Source of the DNA: Xylocopa sonorina
Taxonomy: Eukaryota > Arthropoda > Insecta > Hymenoptera > Apidae
Length of the DNA stretch: 64,000 nucleotides
Assembly: GCF_050948175.1 (NCBI RefSeq)
Contig: NW_027490167.1
Location: 682,001-746,000 of the forward strand
Reading direction: 5' to 3'
This document shows, in pieces, positions 29,609-41,995 of this stretch. Each line of letters opens with the position of its first letter. Positions within the stretch are counted from its first letter, which is position 1. The position numbers and the translations under genes are program-made. The notes under the pieces were generated by a model. The model was not told where the DNA came from. It did not search any database and saw only the letters and a list, made by a program, of their open reading frames with translations.

Positions 29609-30846
29609 ATTAAGCACTCTACACGAATCATGTACATACACAACCCAACACACACCTAAATATAAGCAGATATTTGTACAATCATAATTTCTAAGTCGTA
29701 TAGAATATAAGCTGCGATGCGTGCCCGCGCGCACTCGACGCTCGCGGCTCACGCTGAACGCGAGCCGCACCCCACTCCGAGTGGCCGCCCCACTCCGATC
29801 GTACGCCCCACTCACGGGGCCCAGCGACTCGCGCGCCACGCAACCCGAGGAGGTCGCGGACGCGCGACCGAGAGAGGAGTTCCTTCGAGTCCGATCTCCG
29901 AGACGGTTCTAATCTCAACCTCCGAGCAATACGCTCCCCTGCCACGAGCTATCAGCTCTCATGCAGCCGACTCTATCGCATCTCCCTTAGCGGAGTCCTT
30001 ATTATAACTTATTACTATTTCCATTTCATATTATATCGTTAGTTGATAGCTTAGACTTAGTAAAGTGTAGTAGGATAGTTATATTATAGAATATACTCTT
30101 GTTTTACCAAATCCAAGTCTCTTTATTCGAATACAAGTTCCTTAAATTCTATTCCACGTGTACGCTCGCGATTCTTATTCAATTCACACGATTCATCTGC
30201 GACAGCTCTGTACGCTGGACAGTCTTTGAGCGCACCAACGCTCGACTGCTCTCGCTGCATTCCTATCGTATCCAAGGTATCTTGAACAAGGATCGACCTC
30301 GGTAAGCCAGAGCGCACCATCGCTTGGCCGAGCCGTATTCCGTCCTAGTGCAAGCGCCTTTGATGAATCCCGAGCCTCCGAAAAGGCGTACACGACGCGC
30401 GGGTAGGAAAGAATATCTACGCCGTCTCATTCGCGAATACGCGAGTTGTACTTCCGGACATCCATACGTCTGCAACGCTGTTTCCGTCCCTGCGAAGGAG
30501 GTCTTCGCAGCCGTACGTCCAATTCGAATCCAGGATCGCCCGGTTCCAGCGCCAGTTTCCTCCAGCCGTAGCTCGCCTGCCTGGAGACTCATTCCCGTCG
30601 ACGCTCCGCCGATCCAGCCGTACGCCGCTGCTATTCCGGTCACGGATCCACGGCGCCACAGATACCTGGAACGAGAGGCGAAACAGTATTAAGAAGACGT
30701 CGAAAGGTAAGTGTTAGGCGTAATTTTGGTTAGATCGAGTTCCGACCGCCAACGAACCCGGCCCCAGCGCAATTCGCGTAGGTTTTTCGGGAAAGGCTAC
30801 GAATCGTGCCATCGGATCGAGCGCAAACGCACCTCGGGACGTGACA
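29365..30846 (+). repeat. 3' LTR of A1 (1482 bp)
   Basis: Same length as the 5' LTR and the same allele at each of the variable sites I compared, including GATAGCTT. The first 244 nt encode the end of pol. Confidence 0.95.
30363..30692 (+). CDS. LTR-encoded small ORF (A1 3' LTR)
   Basis: Identical 109-codon ORF in the 3' LTR. Here it would be expressed only if transcripts extend past it before polyadenylation, or if the 3' LTR promotes transcription outward. The donor copy lies at 30707. Confidence 0.45.
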   Translation: MNPEPPKRRTRRAGRKEYLRRLIREYASCTSGHPYVCNAVSVPAKEVFAAVRPIRIQDRPVPAPVSSSRSSPAWRLIPVDAPPIQPYAAAIPVTDPRRHRYLEREAKQY

Positions 30847-33800
30847 AATAGCGTTTGCAGATGTCTACGTATCGTAGCAATAGAGTTCTTATGATTCTTA
30901 AAACGCGATATCGCATCTCATTTCTATGTTTCATGGTAAGATATAATATGATTTGCGAAGTGTCATGTATTCCTCGTCTACACCTCAAGTGAATGTAAAT
31001 GCGACACTTCCTTGCAAGGAAATAGCGATTGCAGATGTATACCTATCGTAGCAATAGAAATCTAATGCTTCTTAAAACGCGATATCGCATCTCATTTCTA
31101 TGTTTCATGGTAAGATATAATATGATTTGCGAAGTGTCATGTATTCCTCGTCTACACCTCAAGTGAATGTAAATGCGACACTTCCTTGCAAGGAAATAGC
31201 GATTGCAGATGTATACCTATCGTAGCAATAGAAATCTAATGCTTCTTAAAACGCGATATCGCATCTCATTTATATGTTTCATGGTAAGATATAATATGAT
31301 TTGCGAAGTGTCATGTATTCCTCGTCTACACTTCAAGTGAATGTAAATGCGACACTTCATTTGCTAGGAAATAGCGTCTGCAGATGTCTAGGTATCGTAT
31401 CAATAGAGTTCAAATGCTTCTTAAAACGAGATATTGCATCTCATATCTATGTTTAATGATAAGATATAATATTCATTGCGAAGTGTTATGTATTCCTCGT
31501 CTACACTTCATATGAATGTAAAAGCGACACTTCCTTGCAAGGAAATAGCATTTGCAGATTTCTACGTATCGTAGCAATAGAGTTCTTATGATTCTCAAAA
31601 CGCGATATCGCATCTCACTTCTATGTTTCATGGCAAGATATAATATGATTTGCGAAGTGTCATGTATTCCTCGTTTACACTTCAAATGAATGTAAATGCG
31701 ACACTTCATTTGCTAGGAAATAGCGTCTGCAGATGTCTAGGTATCGTATCAATAGAGTTCAAATGCTTCTTAAAACGAGATATTGCATCTCATATCTATG
31801 TTTAATGATAAGATATAATATTCATTGCGAAGTGTTATGTATTCCTCGTCTACACTTCATATGAATGTAAAAGCGACACTTCCTTGCAAGGAAATAGCAT
31901 TTGCAGATTTCTACGTATCGTAGCAATAGAGTTCTTATGATTCTTAAAACGCGATATCGCATCTCACTTCTATGTTTCATGGCAAGATATAATATGATTT
32001 GCGAAGTGTTATGTATTCCTCGTCTACACTTCAAATGAATGTAAATGCGACACTTCCTAGCAAGGAAATAGCGTTTGCAGATGTCTACGTATCATAGCAA
32101 TAGATTTATAATGCTTCTTAAAACCCGATATCGCGTCTCATTTCTAAGTTTCATGGTAAGGTATAATATGATTTGCGAAGTGTCATGTATTCCTCGTCTA
32201 CATTTCAAATGAATATAAATGCGACACTTCCTTGCAAGGAAATAGCGTTTGCAGATTTCTAAGTATCGTAGCAATAGATTTCTAACGCTTCTTAAAACGC
32301 GATATCGCATCTCATTTCTATGTTTCATGGAAAGATATAATATGATCTGCGAAGTGTCATGTATTCCTCGTCTACACTTCAAATGAATGTAAATGCGACA
32401 CTTCCTTGCAAGGAAATAGCGTTTGCAGATGTCTACGTATCGTAGCAACAGTGTTGTAATGCTTCTTAAAACGCGATATCGCATCTCATTTCCATGTTTC
32501 ATGGTAAGATATAATATGATTTGCGAAGTGTTATGTATTCCTCGTCTACACTTCATATGAATGTTAATGCGACCCTTCCTTGCAAGGAAAGAGCGTTTGC
32601 AGATGTCTAAGTATCGTAGCAATAGAGTTCTTATGATTATTAAAACGCGATATCGCATCTCATTTCTATGCTTCATGGTAAGATATAATATGATTTGCGA
32701 AGTGTGTGTATTCCACGTCTACACTTCAAAGGAATGTAAATGCGACACTTCCTTGCAAAGAAATAGCGTTTGCAGATGTCTACGTATCGTAGCAATAGAT
32801 TTCAAATGCTTCTTAAAACGCGATATCGCATCTCATTTCTATGTTTCATGGTAAGATATAATATGATTTGCGAAGTGTTATGTATTCCTCGTCTACACTT
32901 CATATGAATGTAAATGGGACACTTCCTTGCAAGGAAATAGCGTTTGCATATGTCTACCTGTCGTAGCAATAGAGTTCTAGTGCTTCTTAAAACGCGATAT
33001 GGCATCTCATTTCTATGTTTCATGGTAAGATATAATATGATTTGCGAAGTGTTATGTATTCCTCGTCTACACTTCAAATGAATGTAAATGCGATACTTCC
33101 TTGCTAGGAAATAGCGTCTGCAGATGTCTAGGTATCGTAGCGATAGAGTTCTAATGCTTCTTAAAACGCGATATCGCACCTCATTTCTATGTTTCATGGT
33201 AAGATATAATATGATTTGCGAAGTGTTATGTATTCCTCGTCTACACTTCAAATGAATGTAAATGCGACACTTCCTTGCAAGGAAATAGCGTTTGCATATG
33301 TCTACCTGTCGTAGCAATAGAGTTCTAGTGCTTCTTAAAACGCGATACGGCATCTCATTTCTATGTTTCATGGTAAGATATAATATGATTTGCGAAGTGT
33401 TATGTATTCCTCGTCTACACTTCAAATGAATGTAAATGCGACACTACCTTGCAAGGAAATAGCGTTTGCAGATGTCTACGTATCGTAGCAATAGAGTTCT
33501 TATGATTCTTAAAACGCGATATCGCATCTCATTTCTATGTTTCATGGTAAGATATAATATGATGTGCGAAGTGTCATGTATTCCTCGTCTACACTTCAGG
33601 TGAATGTAAATGCGACACTTCCTTGCAAGGAAATAGCGATTGCAGATGTATACCTATCGTAGCAATAGAAATCTAATGCTTCTTAAAACGAGATATTGGA
33701 TCTCATATCTATGTTTCATGATAAGATATAATATTCATTGCGAAGTGTTATACATTCCTCGTCTACGATTCAAATGAAAGTAAATGCGACACTTCCTTGA

Positions 33801-36012
33801 AGGAAATAGCGTTTGCAGATGTCTACGTATCGTAGCAATAGAGTTCATATGATTCTTAAAACGCGATATCGCATCTCATTTCTATGTTTCATGGTAAGAT
33901 ATAACATGATTTGCGAAGTGTTATGTATTCCTCGTCCACACTTCAAATGAATGTGAATGCTATACTTCCTCGCTAGGAAATAGCGTTTGCAGATGTCTAC
34001 GTATCGTAGCAATAGCCTTCTAATGCTTCTTAAAACGCGATATCGCATCTCATTTCTATGTTTCATGGTAAGATATGATATGATTTGCGAAGTGTCATGT
34101 ATTCCTCGCCTACACTTCAAATGAATGTAAATGCGACACTTCCTTGTTAGGAAATAGCGTCTGCAGATGTCTAGGTATCGTAGCAATAGAGTTCTTATAA
34201 TTCTTAAAACGCGATATCGCATCTCATTTCTATGTTTCATGGTAAGATACAATATGATTTGCGAAGTGTTATGTATTCCTCGACTACACATCAAATGAAT
34301 GTAAATGCGACACTTCCTTGCAAGGAAATAGCGTTTGCAGATGTCTACCTATCGTAGCAGTAGAGTTCTAATGCTTCTTAAAACGCGATATCGCATCTCA
34401 TTTCTATGTTTCATGGTAAGATATTATATGATTTGCGAAGTGTTATGTATTCCTCGTCTACACTTCAAATGAATGTAAATGCGACACTTCCTTGCAAGGA
34501 AATAGCGTTTGCAGATGTCTACGTATCGTAGCAATAGAGTTCAAATGCTTCTTAAAACGAGATATTGGATCTCATATCTATGTTTCATGATAAGATATAA
34601 TATTCATTGCGAAGTGTTATACACTCCTCGTCTACGATTCAAATGAAGGTAAATGCGACACTTCCTTGAAGGAAATAGCGTTTGCAGATGTCTACGTATC
34701 GTAGCAATAGCCTTCCAATGCTTCTTAAAACGCGATATCGCATCTCATTTCTATGTTTCATGGTAAGATATGATATGATTTGCGAAGTGTCATGTATTCC
34801 TCGTCTACACTTCAAATGAATGTAAATGCGACACTTCCTTGTTAGGAAATAGCGTCTGCAGATGTCTAGGTACCGTAGCAATAGAGTTCTTATAATTCTT
34901 AAAACGCGATATCGCATCTCATTTCTATGTTTCATGGTAAGATACAATATGATTTGCGAAGTGTTATGTATTCCTCGACTACACATCAAATGAATGTAAA
35001 TGCGACACTTCCTTGCAAGGAAATAGCGTTTGCAGATGTCTACCTATCGTAGCAGTAGAGTTCTAATGCTTCTTAAAACGCGATATCGCATCTCATTTCT
35101 ATGTTTCATGGTAAGATATTATATGATTTGCGAAGTGTTATGTATTCCTCGTCTACACTTCAAATGAATGTAAATGCGACACTTCCTTGCAAGGAAATAG
35201 CGTTTGCAGATGTCTACGTATCGCAGCAATAGAGTTCAAATGCTTCTTAAAACGAGATATTGGATCTCATATCTATGTTTCATGATAAGATATAATATTC
35301 ATTGCGAAGTGTTATACATTCCTCGTCTACGATTCAAATGAAAGTAAATGCGACACTTCCTTGAAGGAAATAGCGTTTGCAGATGTCTACGTATCGTAGC
35401 AATAGCCTTCCAATGCTTCTTAAAACGCGATATCGCATCTCATTTCTATGTTTCATGGTAAGATATGATATGATTTGCGAAGTGTCATGTATTCCTCGTC
35501 TACACTTCAAATGAATGTAAATGCGGCACTTCCTTGTTAGGAAATAGCGTCTGCAGATATCTACCTATCGTAGCAGTAGAGTTCTAATGCTTCTTAAAAC
35601 GCGATATCGCATCTCATTTCTATGTTTCATGGTAAGATATAATATGATTTGCGAAGTGTTATGTATTCCTCGTCTACACTTCAAATGAATGTAAATGCGA
35701 CACTTCCTCGCTAGGAAATTGCGTTTGCAGATGTCTACGTATCGTAGCAATAGAGTCCTAATGCTTCTTAAAAAGCGATATCGCATCTCATTTCTATGTT
35801 TCATGGTGAGATATAATATTCATTGCGAAGTGTTATGCATTCCTCGTCTACGATTCAAATGAAAGTAAATGCGACATTTCCTTGCAAGGAAATAGCGTTT
35901 GCAGATGTCTACGTATCGTAGCAATAGAGTTCATATGATTCTTAAAACGCGATATCGCATCTCATTTCTATGTTTCATGGTAAGATATAACATGATTTGC
36001 GAAGTGTTATGT
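30847..36012. repeat. 174-bp satellite array, block 3 (about 30 monomers)
   Basis: Begins with the AATA duplication of A1 (30847-30850) and continues the superblock interrupted by A1. From about 33.87 kb to the A2 junction it matches 13.68-15.83 kb at an offset of 20189 bp. Slightly upstream, around 33.59 kb, the match is to 12.71 kb at offset 20882. The 693-bp difference is close to four monomers, so the two copies differ by a four-monomer gain or loss. No gene was seen. Confidence 0.97.
36009..36012 (+). repeat. target site duplication ATGT (left of A2)
   Basis: ATGT at 36009-36012 is repeated at 44892-44895. Excision restores GTGTTATGTATTCCTCG of the monomer. Confidence 0.92.
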
Positions 36013-37494
36013 TGTCACGTCCCGAGGTGCGTTTGCGCTCGATCCGATGGCACGATTCGTTGCCTTTCCCGAAAAACCTACGCGAATTGCGCTGGGGCCG
36101 GGTTCGTTGGCGGTCGGAACTCGATCTAACCAAAATTACGCCTAACACTTACCTTTCGACGTCTTCTTAATACTGTTTCGCCTCTCGTTCCAGGTATCTG
36201 TGGCGCCGTGGATCCGTGACCGGAATAGCAGCGGCGTACGGCTGGATCGGCGGAGCGTCGACGGGAATGAGTCTCCAGGCAGGCGAGCTACGGCTGGAGG
36301 AAACTGGCGCTGGAACCGGGCGATCCTGGATTCGAATTGGACGTACGGCTGCGAAGACCTCCTTCGCAGGAACGGAAACAGCGTTGCAGACGTATGGATG
36401 TCCGGAAGTACAACTCGCGTATTCGCGAATGAGACGGCGTAGATATTCTTTCCTACCCGCGCGTCGTGTACGCCTTTTCGGAGGCTCGGGATTCATCAAA
36501 GGCGCTTGCACTAGGACGGAATACGGCTCGGCCAAGCGATGGTGCGCTCTGGCTTACCGAGGTCGATCCTTGTTCAAGATACCTTGGATACGATAGGAAT
36601 GCAGCGAGAGCAGTCGAGCGTTGGTGCGCTCAAAGACTGTCCAGCGTACAGAGCTGTCGCAGATGAATCGTGTGAATTGAATAAGAATCGCGAGCGTACA
36701 CGTGGAATAGAATTTAAGGAACTTGTATTCGAATAAAGAGACTTGGATTTGGTAAAACAAGAGTATATTCTATAATATAACTATCCTACTACACTTTACT
36801 AAGTCTAAGTTATCAACTAACGATATAATATGAAATGGAAATAGTAATAAGTTATAATAAGGACTCCGCTAAGGGAGATGCGATAGAGTCGGCTGCATGA
36901 GAGCTGATAGCTCGTGGCAGGGGAGCGTATTGCTCGGAGGTTGAGATTAGAACCGTCTCGGAGATCGGACTCCAAGGAACTCTTCTCTCGGTCGCGCGTC
37001 CGCGACCTCCTCGGGTTGCGTGGCGCGCGAGTCGCTGGGCCCCGTGAGTGGGGCGTACGATCGGAGTGGGGCGGCCACTCGGAGTGGGGTGCGGCTCGCG
37101 TTCAGCGTGAGCCGCGAGCGTCGAGTGCGCGCGGGCGCGCATCGCAGCTTATATTCTATACGACTTAGAAATTATGATTGTACAAATATCTGCTTATATT
37201 TAGGTGTGTGTTGGGTTGTGTATGTACATGATTCGTGTAGAGTGCTTAATCTAGAATCGCGTGTATGAAAAGTAAGCGTACGGTTGTGTGATCGCAGGTG
37301 ATCGGGATTCGTACGCGGGGAGGTATTCCTCATCCTCGTAGCGTTGTCTCCTCGTCTCGGGGCGTCGAATCGTCGTGCGGCCCGTGTACGGGGGATGCTG
37401 ATACAGGTGCTGGCGGGAGAGCGGTGTCCCGGTTGCGGATGCTGCGGATGCTGGTTGGCGCCAGAGGGTGGCAGGCGGTGCGCCTGACGTCACA
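36013..37494 (-). repeat. 3' LTR of A2
   Basis: 1482 bp, bounded by satellite on the left and the PPT on the right. Alleles: GATGCGCGCC, GAGAGAAGAG, GATAACTT, CCGTTCCTG. Confidence 0.95.
36167..36496 (-). CDS. LTR-encoded small ORF (A2 3' LTR)
   Basis: 109 codons with the same protein as in A1; the CCGTTCC variant of A2 is synonymous here (Val codon GTC to GTT). Confidence 0.45.
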   Translation of the reverse strand: MNPEPPKRRTRRAGRKEYLRRLIREYASCTSGHPYVCNAVSVPAKEVFAAVRPIRIQDRPVPAPVSSSRSSPAWRLIPVDAPPIQPYAAAIPVTDPRRHRYLEREAKQY

Positions 37495-40400
37495 CCACCC
37501 CCCTTGGAAAAAGAATCTCGGCAATGCCGAGATCTCTTGTCTGTGGAGCGTGTGTCGGACTGCTGGGCCCGTTTCGTGGTTCCACTGGTTGACTGTCGCA
37601 GGGGTTGGAGGCTCTCTCCTGATTCATCCCGGCGAGGGTGGATGACCGCTGGACCGCGGTTGATGCTTCTCGTTGACTTGTTCATTCCACTTTGTTCACT
37701 TTCGCTTTCAGCGTCTTTTACACTATATTCACTGACTACAGTTCCAGTTTTTCTTATTTTTAACTCATTCGCATTCACACTGTGCATACCTTGCATTCGT
37801 TTACATAGCTTAATTTTGTTCGTGTGTACGATTTTATGTCGACCCTTTACATTTAACTTTACGTTGCAGTTGCCTAAAATTTCGAGTATTCGGTAGGGTC
37901 CTGAATACTGAGCTTGGAATTTATGCTTATTTGGTTCCTTTAAAAGGTACACCCACTGTCCTACCTCGAAATTTTTGACATTGACTTTGCGGTCGTAATA
38001 GAATTTCGATCTGCGTTTGGCGTTATCTAAATTATCTTTGGCGAGCTCCTGCGATTTGGAAATTCTTTCGTTGAGTTGAATGAGATAGTCGTTGTATGTC
38101 TCATTTTCGGTGTTGTCTTGAAAAGGAGTGGCTGATGGCGTTCTAGCTATTCTACCGAACACTAGTTCGTGAGGGGTGTATAACGTACCCTCGTGTACGC
38201 TGGTGTTGTATGCGAACATCGCGTACGGTAACCATTTCTCCCATTCGTTACTCGACTCGATATAGTGTTTCAGATACTCGGCCAAGACGTGGTGAGATCT
38301 TTCGACGGACCCGTTCGTTTGCGGATGGAATGCGGTGGACTTGTACTGCTTGATTCTGAATTTGATAGCGATGGCTTTTATCAGGCTATTTATAAAATTG
38401 GAGCCCTGATCTGTCAGTATGCCCTTGGGGCATCCGAACTTACAGATAAACTCTCGAATCAATGCATCCGCAATGTCTACGGCCGTGGTGGTTTTAAGGG
38501 GAATTGCGACGGAGAATTTTGTTAGTAGGTCTTGGATTGTTAATATGTTTGTGAAACCATCTGGTGTTTCGGGAAGAGGACCCATAACGTCCATCGAGAT
38601 TTTGTCAAAAGCCCTGCCGGGGGTATCGGTTAGAGTGAGAGGTTGTCTCGTTTTTACTCTGACCAGTTTTTCCGTTTGGCAGCTTTTGCATTTGCCGATG
38701 TATTCTTGGATTTGCAACTTCATATTGGGCCAAAAGTATTGTTGCCTAATACGAGTGTATGTTTTATTCACACCCTTGTGGCCTCCCACAGGTGTGTCGT
38801 GGTTCTCCTGTATTATTTTCAGTCTATCTTGGACTGGCGGAGTTCGAATCAGCCCCTGACAGACCGTTATTTGAACGTTCGATTCGTAAAATAGGTCCTC
38901 GAGGATTTTTCGGATTCGGGACCATGGAATAGAATCAAGGGAGATCTGTGCGATACTGAATGTTGTTAACTGGAGTTCGTTTACGACGTCGTATAGTGAT
39001 CGAAATGCTTCGACCGTGGTTTGGAAATCGACTGATCGGCTTGGATGTTCCACGATCGGAAGCTGGATTTGGTACTCGTTTTCTATTTTCACAACTTTGG
39101 ATCTGGAAAGGACGATGTTTTCGTTGGGAAGGAATTGTCCGGTTTTTTCGAGTTCTTGGGCACCCGCGTCGTAAGGGTGTCCTGACTGCGTGACGAAAAT
39201 GACAATATTGTCTCGTCTGGTTGACAGTGAGTCGCGACTGTATTTAAACAAAGGCTCTCGCCTGATGTATTCATTCGGTGCAGGGACATAGATTTCGGGA
39301 TTATCGGTTGTGTGCGGAGTTGACGAGGTGTCGGTAAGTGAGGGAGCGTCGGGCGTCGGTACGTCGGTTCCCGACGTTACCGGTGTAGGAGGAGGAGCTG
39401 GAGTGGTGTATTTCCTTCGAACTTCCGGGGAGACATCGAAGATGTCATCCTCCGAATCAAGTGCGTGGGAAAGCGGGAAAACTCGGGCGGGATTCCGCGA
39501 TAGTGCGTCCGCATTGAGGTTGGTTTTGCCGCTTTTGTATACCATCTCATAATCAAATTCAGCAAGCTTAAGCCTCCAACGAACGAGTCTACTGGATGGA
39601 TCTTTGACCGAGTTCATCCACACTAACGGCCGATGGTCGGTAACGAGTTTGAACTGGTTACCGTAGATGTATGGCCGGAAATAGTGGACGGCGTAGACGA
39701 TCGCCAGACACTCCTTCTCGATCGTAGAATAATTTCGCTCCGCAGTATTGAGTAATCGCGACGTGTACGCGATCGGCAGATCGCGACCTATCGGGCCTTG
39801 ACTGAGAATAGCGCCGATCGCTTCGGCAGATGCATCGGTGGTTATAACGAACGGCTGCTTAAAGTTCGGATATTGGAGTATAGGAGCCTCGCACAGGCAA
39901 TCGCGAAGTTGTACAAATGAGTTTTCTTGATCGTTGCGCCACACGAAAGGCGCGTCCTTTTTTAACAGATTGGTCAGAGGTTTAGCGATACGCGAGAAAT
40001 TAGCAATGAAACGCCTGTAATATCCCGCAAGACCGAGGAATTGTTTAATTTGTTTGGCGTTCTGTGGACGTGGAAAATTTTTCACCGCGCTTATTTTCGC
40101 GGGGTCCGGTTTTACCCCGTGCTCGCTGATAATGTGGCCTAAATAGCTAACCTCTCTTCGCAGGAATTCGCACTTATCAGGTTGCAAAACTAGGTTGGCT
40201 TCCTTGAGCCTTTTTGTTAATTTTTCAAATTTTACTCGGTGCTCCTGCAGAGAGCTGGCGTAGATCACGATATCATCGAGGTAGACGAATACCTCGTTCC
40301 CCTGGAGGCCGGAGAGGACGTTGTCCATCAGCCTCTGGAACGTCGCGGGCGCGTTTTTCAACCCGAAGGGCATTCTTTTGAACTCATAGTGCCCGTGAGG

Positions 40401-41966
40401 CGTAGAAAAAGCGGTTTTCGGAGCGTCGGCGGGTTCCATAGGGATCTGATGGAACCCGCTCGCGAGATCGAAAGTACTGAAGTATTTCGCGCTACCGAGC
40501 TGATCGAGAATCTCCGTGATGCAAGGGAGGGGGTACGCGTCGGCGACAGACTTCTCGTTCAGAGCTCGGTAGTCGATAACGACGCGCCACTGTTTATTGC
40601 CCAAGGAATCAGGCTTCTTGGGCACTACCCACAGTGGTGAATTATAAGGCGATTTGGACGGAGAGATGACATCGTTTTGTAAAAAGTGTTCGACTTGACG
40701 GCGAATTTCCTCCTTATGTGCCGGGGGAAAGCGATATTGCTTCACGTTGACGGGTCGGTCGTCAACGGTTGGTATTTTATGCGTGGTGGCCGAAGTGTGT
40801 CCTAATTTGTCGCCTTGGATATGGAAGAGATGCTGCGAGCTTTCGACGAGGCGGATGACATGTTCTTTTTCCTCCTTATTGAGGTGATCGAGACGAAGGA
40901 GACTGAGTATACGGTCCACGCGAGATTGCGGAGAGTCGGCGGTTTGCGGTGATAGCGGAGATTTCGATTTTGCATCTCGCTTTACATTGGTTTTTACCGC
41001 TTGCGCGTAGGAAATTCGGTGCTTGTTTATTACTTTGCACCGAGAAGGAGGAAGCTCGCGTGTCGAATACGATGTCTGATTTGAAATAGAAGTAGAAATT
41101 TCCCTTTTGTGGGAAGAGCCGATCGGTGCGGCGGATACAGCGTATTTTTTCGAATTGGAAAAAATTGGAAACAGAGAGGGACTGCCCTCCTCGTGGAGGG
41201 GAGTCATAATTTGAGCCGGTTCGAGTTTTACGTCTGGCAATGCGATTTTGATCGTGCGATCTGATGAATTTATTATTCTTGTAATCGCCTTGCCATGGAC
41301 CACTCTGACTAGGGCGTTCCCGAAAAATATTCCCGGTGCTAAATTAATTCTCGGAATTATTCCTTCTGGGATATCGGAGTTTATCACGCGAACCTTTATT
41401 CCGACATTTGATCGCGGAGGAATCGAGATCTGATCTCTTTGCTTCGAAGAAACGGCCTTCTTATCCGTTCTGGGTTTAGATTTCGCCGGTGCATCGCGTT
41501 TCGGAGGGGGCGATGATTGCGGCGGCGTCGGAGGAGAAATAGATTTAGTGCGCGACGTTTGTTTATTTTTCGCTGGTAAGTGAGGAGCGGTCTCCGGGCG
41601 CGACGACGGTTCTTCGGTTGGCTCGACATCCTCTACGAAAGGGATTTTCTGCCCGTTCCATTTGATAAATTTCTTAAGGAAGGAAATTTCCGCGTCCTTA
41701 CAAAAGCCCGAGCCGAGGATTCCGTTAGGCTTTAAGGGAAAATTGTCCTCGACTACATTGAAGGGGACGACGCGGTCGAAGATTACCAGGTTCACCGTCC
41801 CTAAGGTGGCTGTTTTGCCGTCGGTTACACCCGTTATAATCACTATTTCCGAAGAGTCGATTCGCGCGGAGGATTTTAATGCCGATCGTTTGATAATGTT
41901 TATCTCTGCCCCGGTGTCTATCATAAATCGGGTTGGACAGATTAAATGATCGGATTTAATTATCAC
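37251..41966 (-). CDS. pol: pol polyprotein (A2)
   Basis: 1571 codons from the GTG at 41966, intact, with the same protease (DTG), RT (YLDD), RNase H and integrase (D, D-35-E) residues as A1. The compared difference is S1292N. Expressed through the frameshift at 42104-42110. The last 244 nt lie in the 3' LTR. Confidence 0.95.
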   Translation of the reverse strand: MIIKSDHLICPTRFMIDTGAEINIIKRSALKSSARIDSSEIVIITGVTDGKTATLGTVNLVIFDRVVPFNVVEDNFPLKPNGILGSGFCKDAEISFLKKFIKWNGQKIPFVEDVEPTEEPSSRPETAPHLPAKNKQTSRTKSISPPTPPQSSPPPKRDAPAKSKPRTDKKAVSSKQRDQISIPPRSNVGIKVRVINSDIPEGIIPRINLAPGIFFGNALVRVVHGKAITRIINSSDRTIKIALPDVKLEPAQIMTPLHEEGSPSLFPIFSNSKKYAVSAAPIGSSHKREISTSISNQTSYSTRELPPSRCKVINKHRISYAQAVKTNVKRDAKSKSPLSPQTADSPQSRVDRILSLLRLDHLNKEEKEHVIRLVESSQHLFHIQGDKLGHTSATTHKIPTVDDRPVNVKQYRFPPAHKEEIRRQVEHFLQNDVISPSKSPYNSPLWVVPKKPDSLGNKQWRVVIDYRALNEKSVADAYPLPCITEILDQLGSAKYFSTFDLASGFHQIPMEPADAPKTAFSTPHGHYEFKRMPFGLKNAPATFQRLMDNVLSGLQGNEVFVYLDDIVIYASSLQEHRVKFEKLTKRLKEANLVLQPDKCEFLRREVSYLGHIISEHGVKPDPAKISAVKNFPRPQNAKQIKQFLGLAGYYRRFIANFSRIAKPLTNLLKKDAPFVWRNDQENSFVQLRDCLCEAPILQYPNFKQPFVITTDASAEAIGAILSQGPIGRDLPIAYTSRLLNTAERNYSTIEKECLAIVYAVHYFRPYIYGNQFKLVTDHRPLVWMNSVKDPSSRLVRWRLKLAEFDYEMVYKSGKTNLNADALSRNPARVFPLSHALDSEDDIFDVSPEVRRKYTTPAPPPTPVTSGTDVPTPDAPSLTDTSSTPHTTDNPEIYVPAPNEYIRREPLFKYSRDSLSTRRDNIVIFVTQSGHPYDAGAQELEKTGQFLPNENIVLSRSKVVKIENEYQIQLPIVEHPSRSVDFQTTVEAFRSLYDVVNELQLTTFSIAQISLDSIPWSRIRKILEDLFYESNVQITVCQGLIRTPPVQDRLKIIQENHDTPVGGHKGVNKTYTRIRQQYFWPNMKLQIQEYIGKCKSCQTEKLVRVKTRQPLTLTDTPGRAFDKISMDVMGPLPETPDGFTNILTIQDLLTKFSVAIPLKTTTAVDIADALIREFICKFGCPKGILTDQGSNFINSLIKAIAIKFRIKQYKSTAFHPQTNGSVERSHHVLAEYLKHYIESSNEWEKWLPYAMFAYNTSVHEGTLYTPHELVFGRIARTPSATPFQDNTENETYNDYLIQLNERISKSQELAKDNLDNAKRRSKFYYDRKVNVKNFEVGQWVYLLKEPNKHKFQAQYSGPYRILEILGNCNVKLNVKGRHKIVHTNKIKLCKRMQGMHSVNANELKIRKTGTVVSEYSVKDAESESEQSGMNKSTRSINRGPAVIHPRRDESGESLQPLRQSTSGTTKRAQQSDTRSTDKRSRHCRDSFSKGGGVTSGAPPATLWRQPASAASATGTPLSRQHLYQHPPYTGRTTIRRPETRRQRYEDEEYLPAYESRSPAITQPYAYFSYTRF
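37495..37533 (-). promoter_or_regulatory. polypurine tract and upstream hairpin (A2)
   Basis: On the minus strand the hairpin ATCTCGGC-ATT-GCCGAGAT (37515-37533) is followed by PPT AAGGGGGGTGG (37495-37505). Confidence 0.85.
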
Positions 41967-41995
41967 GGTAGGCGTGCTTGCTTTCCCGGTGATAT

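Larger units (their letters stand above)
21968..30846 (+). mobile_element. complete Ty3/Gypsy retrotransposon A1 (8879 bp)
   Basis: The order is 5' LTR (21968-23449), PBS, gag, -1 frameshift signal, pol, hairpin, PPT and 3' LTR (29365-30846). Both LTRs are 1482 bp and agree at every diagnostic site I compared. Both long ORFs are open and a 4-bp target duplication flanks the element. Equal LTRs and intact genes imply a very young, probably autonomous element. Its length is exactly that of A2 and A3. No env-like ORF follows pol. Confidence 0.97.
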
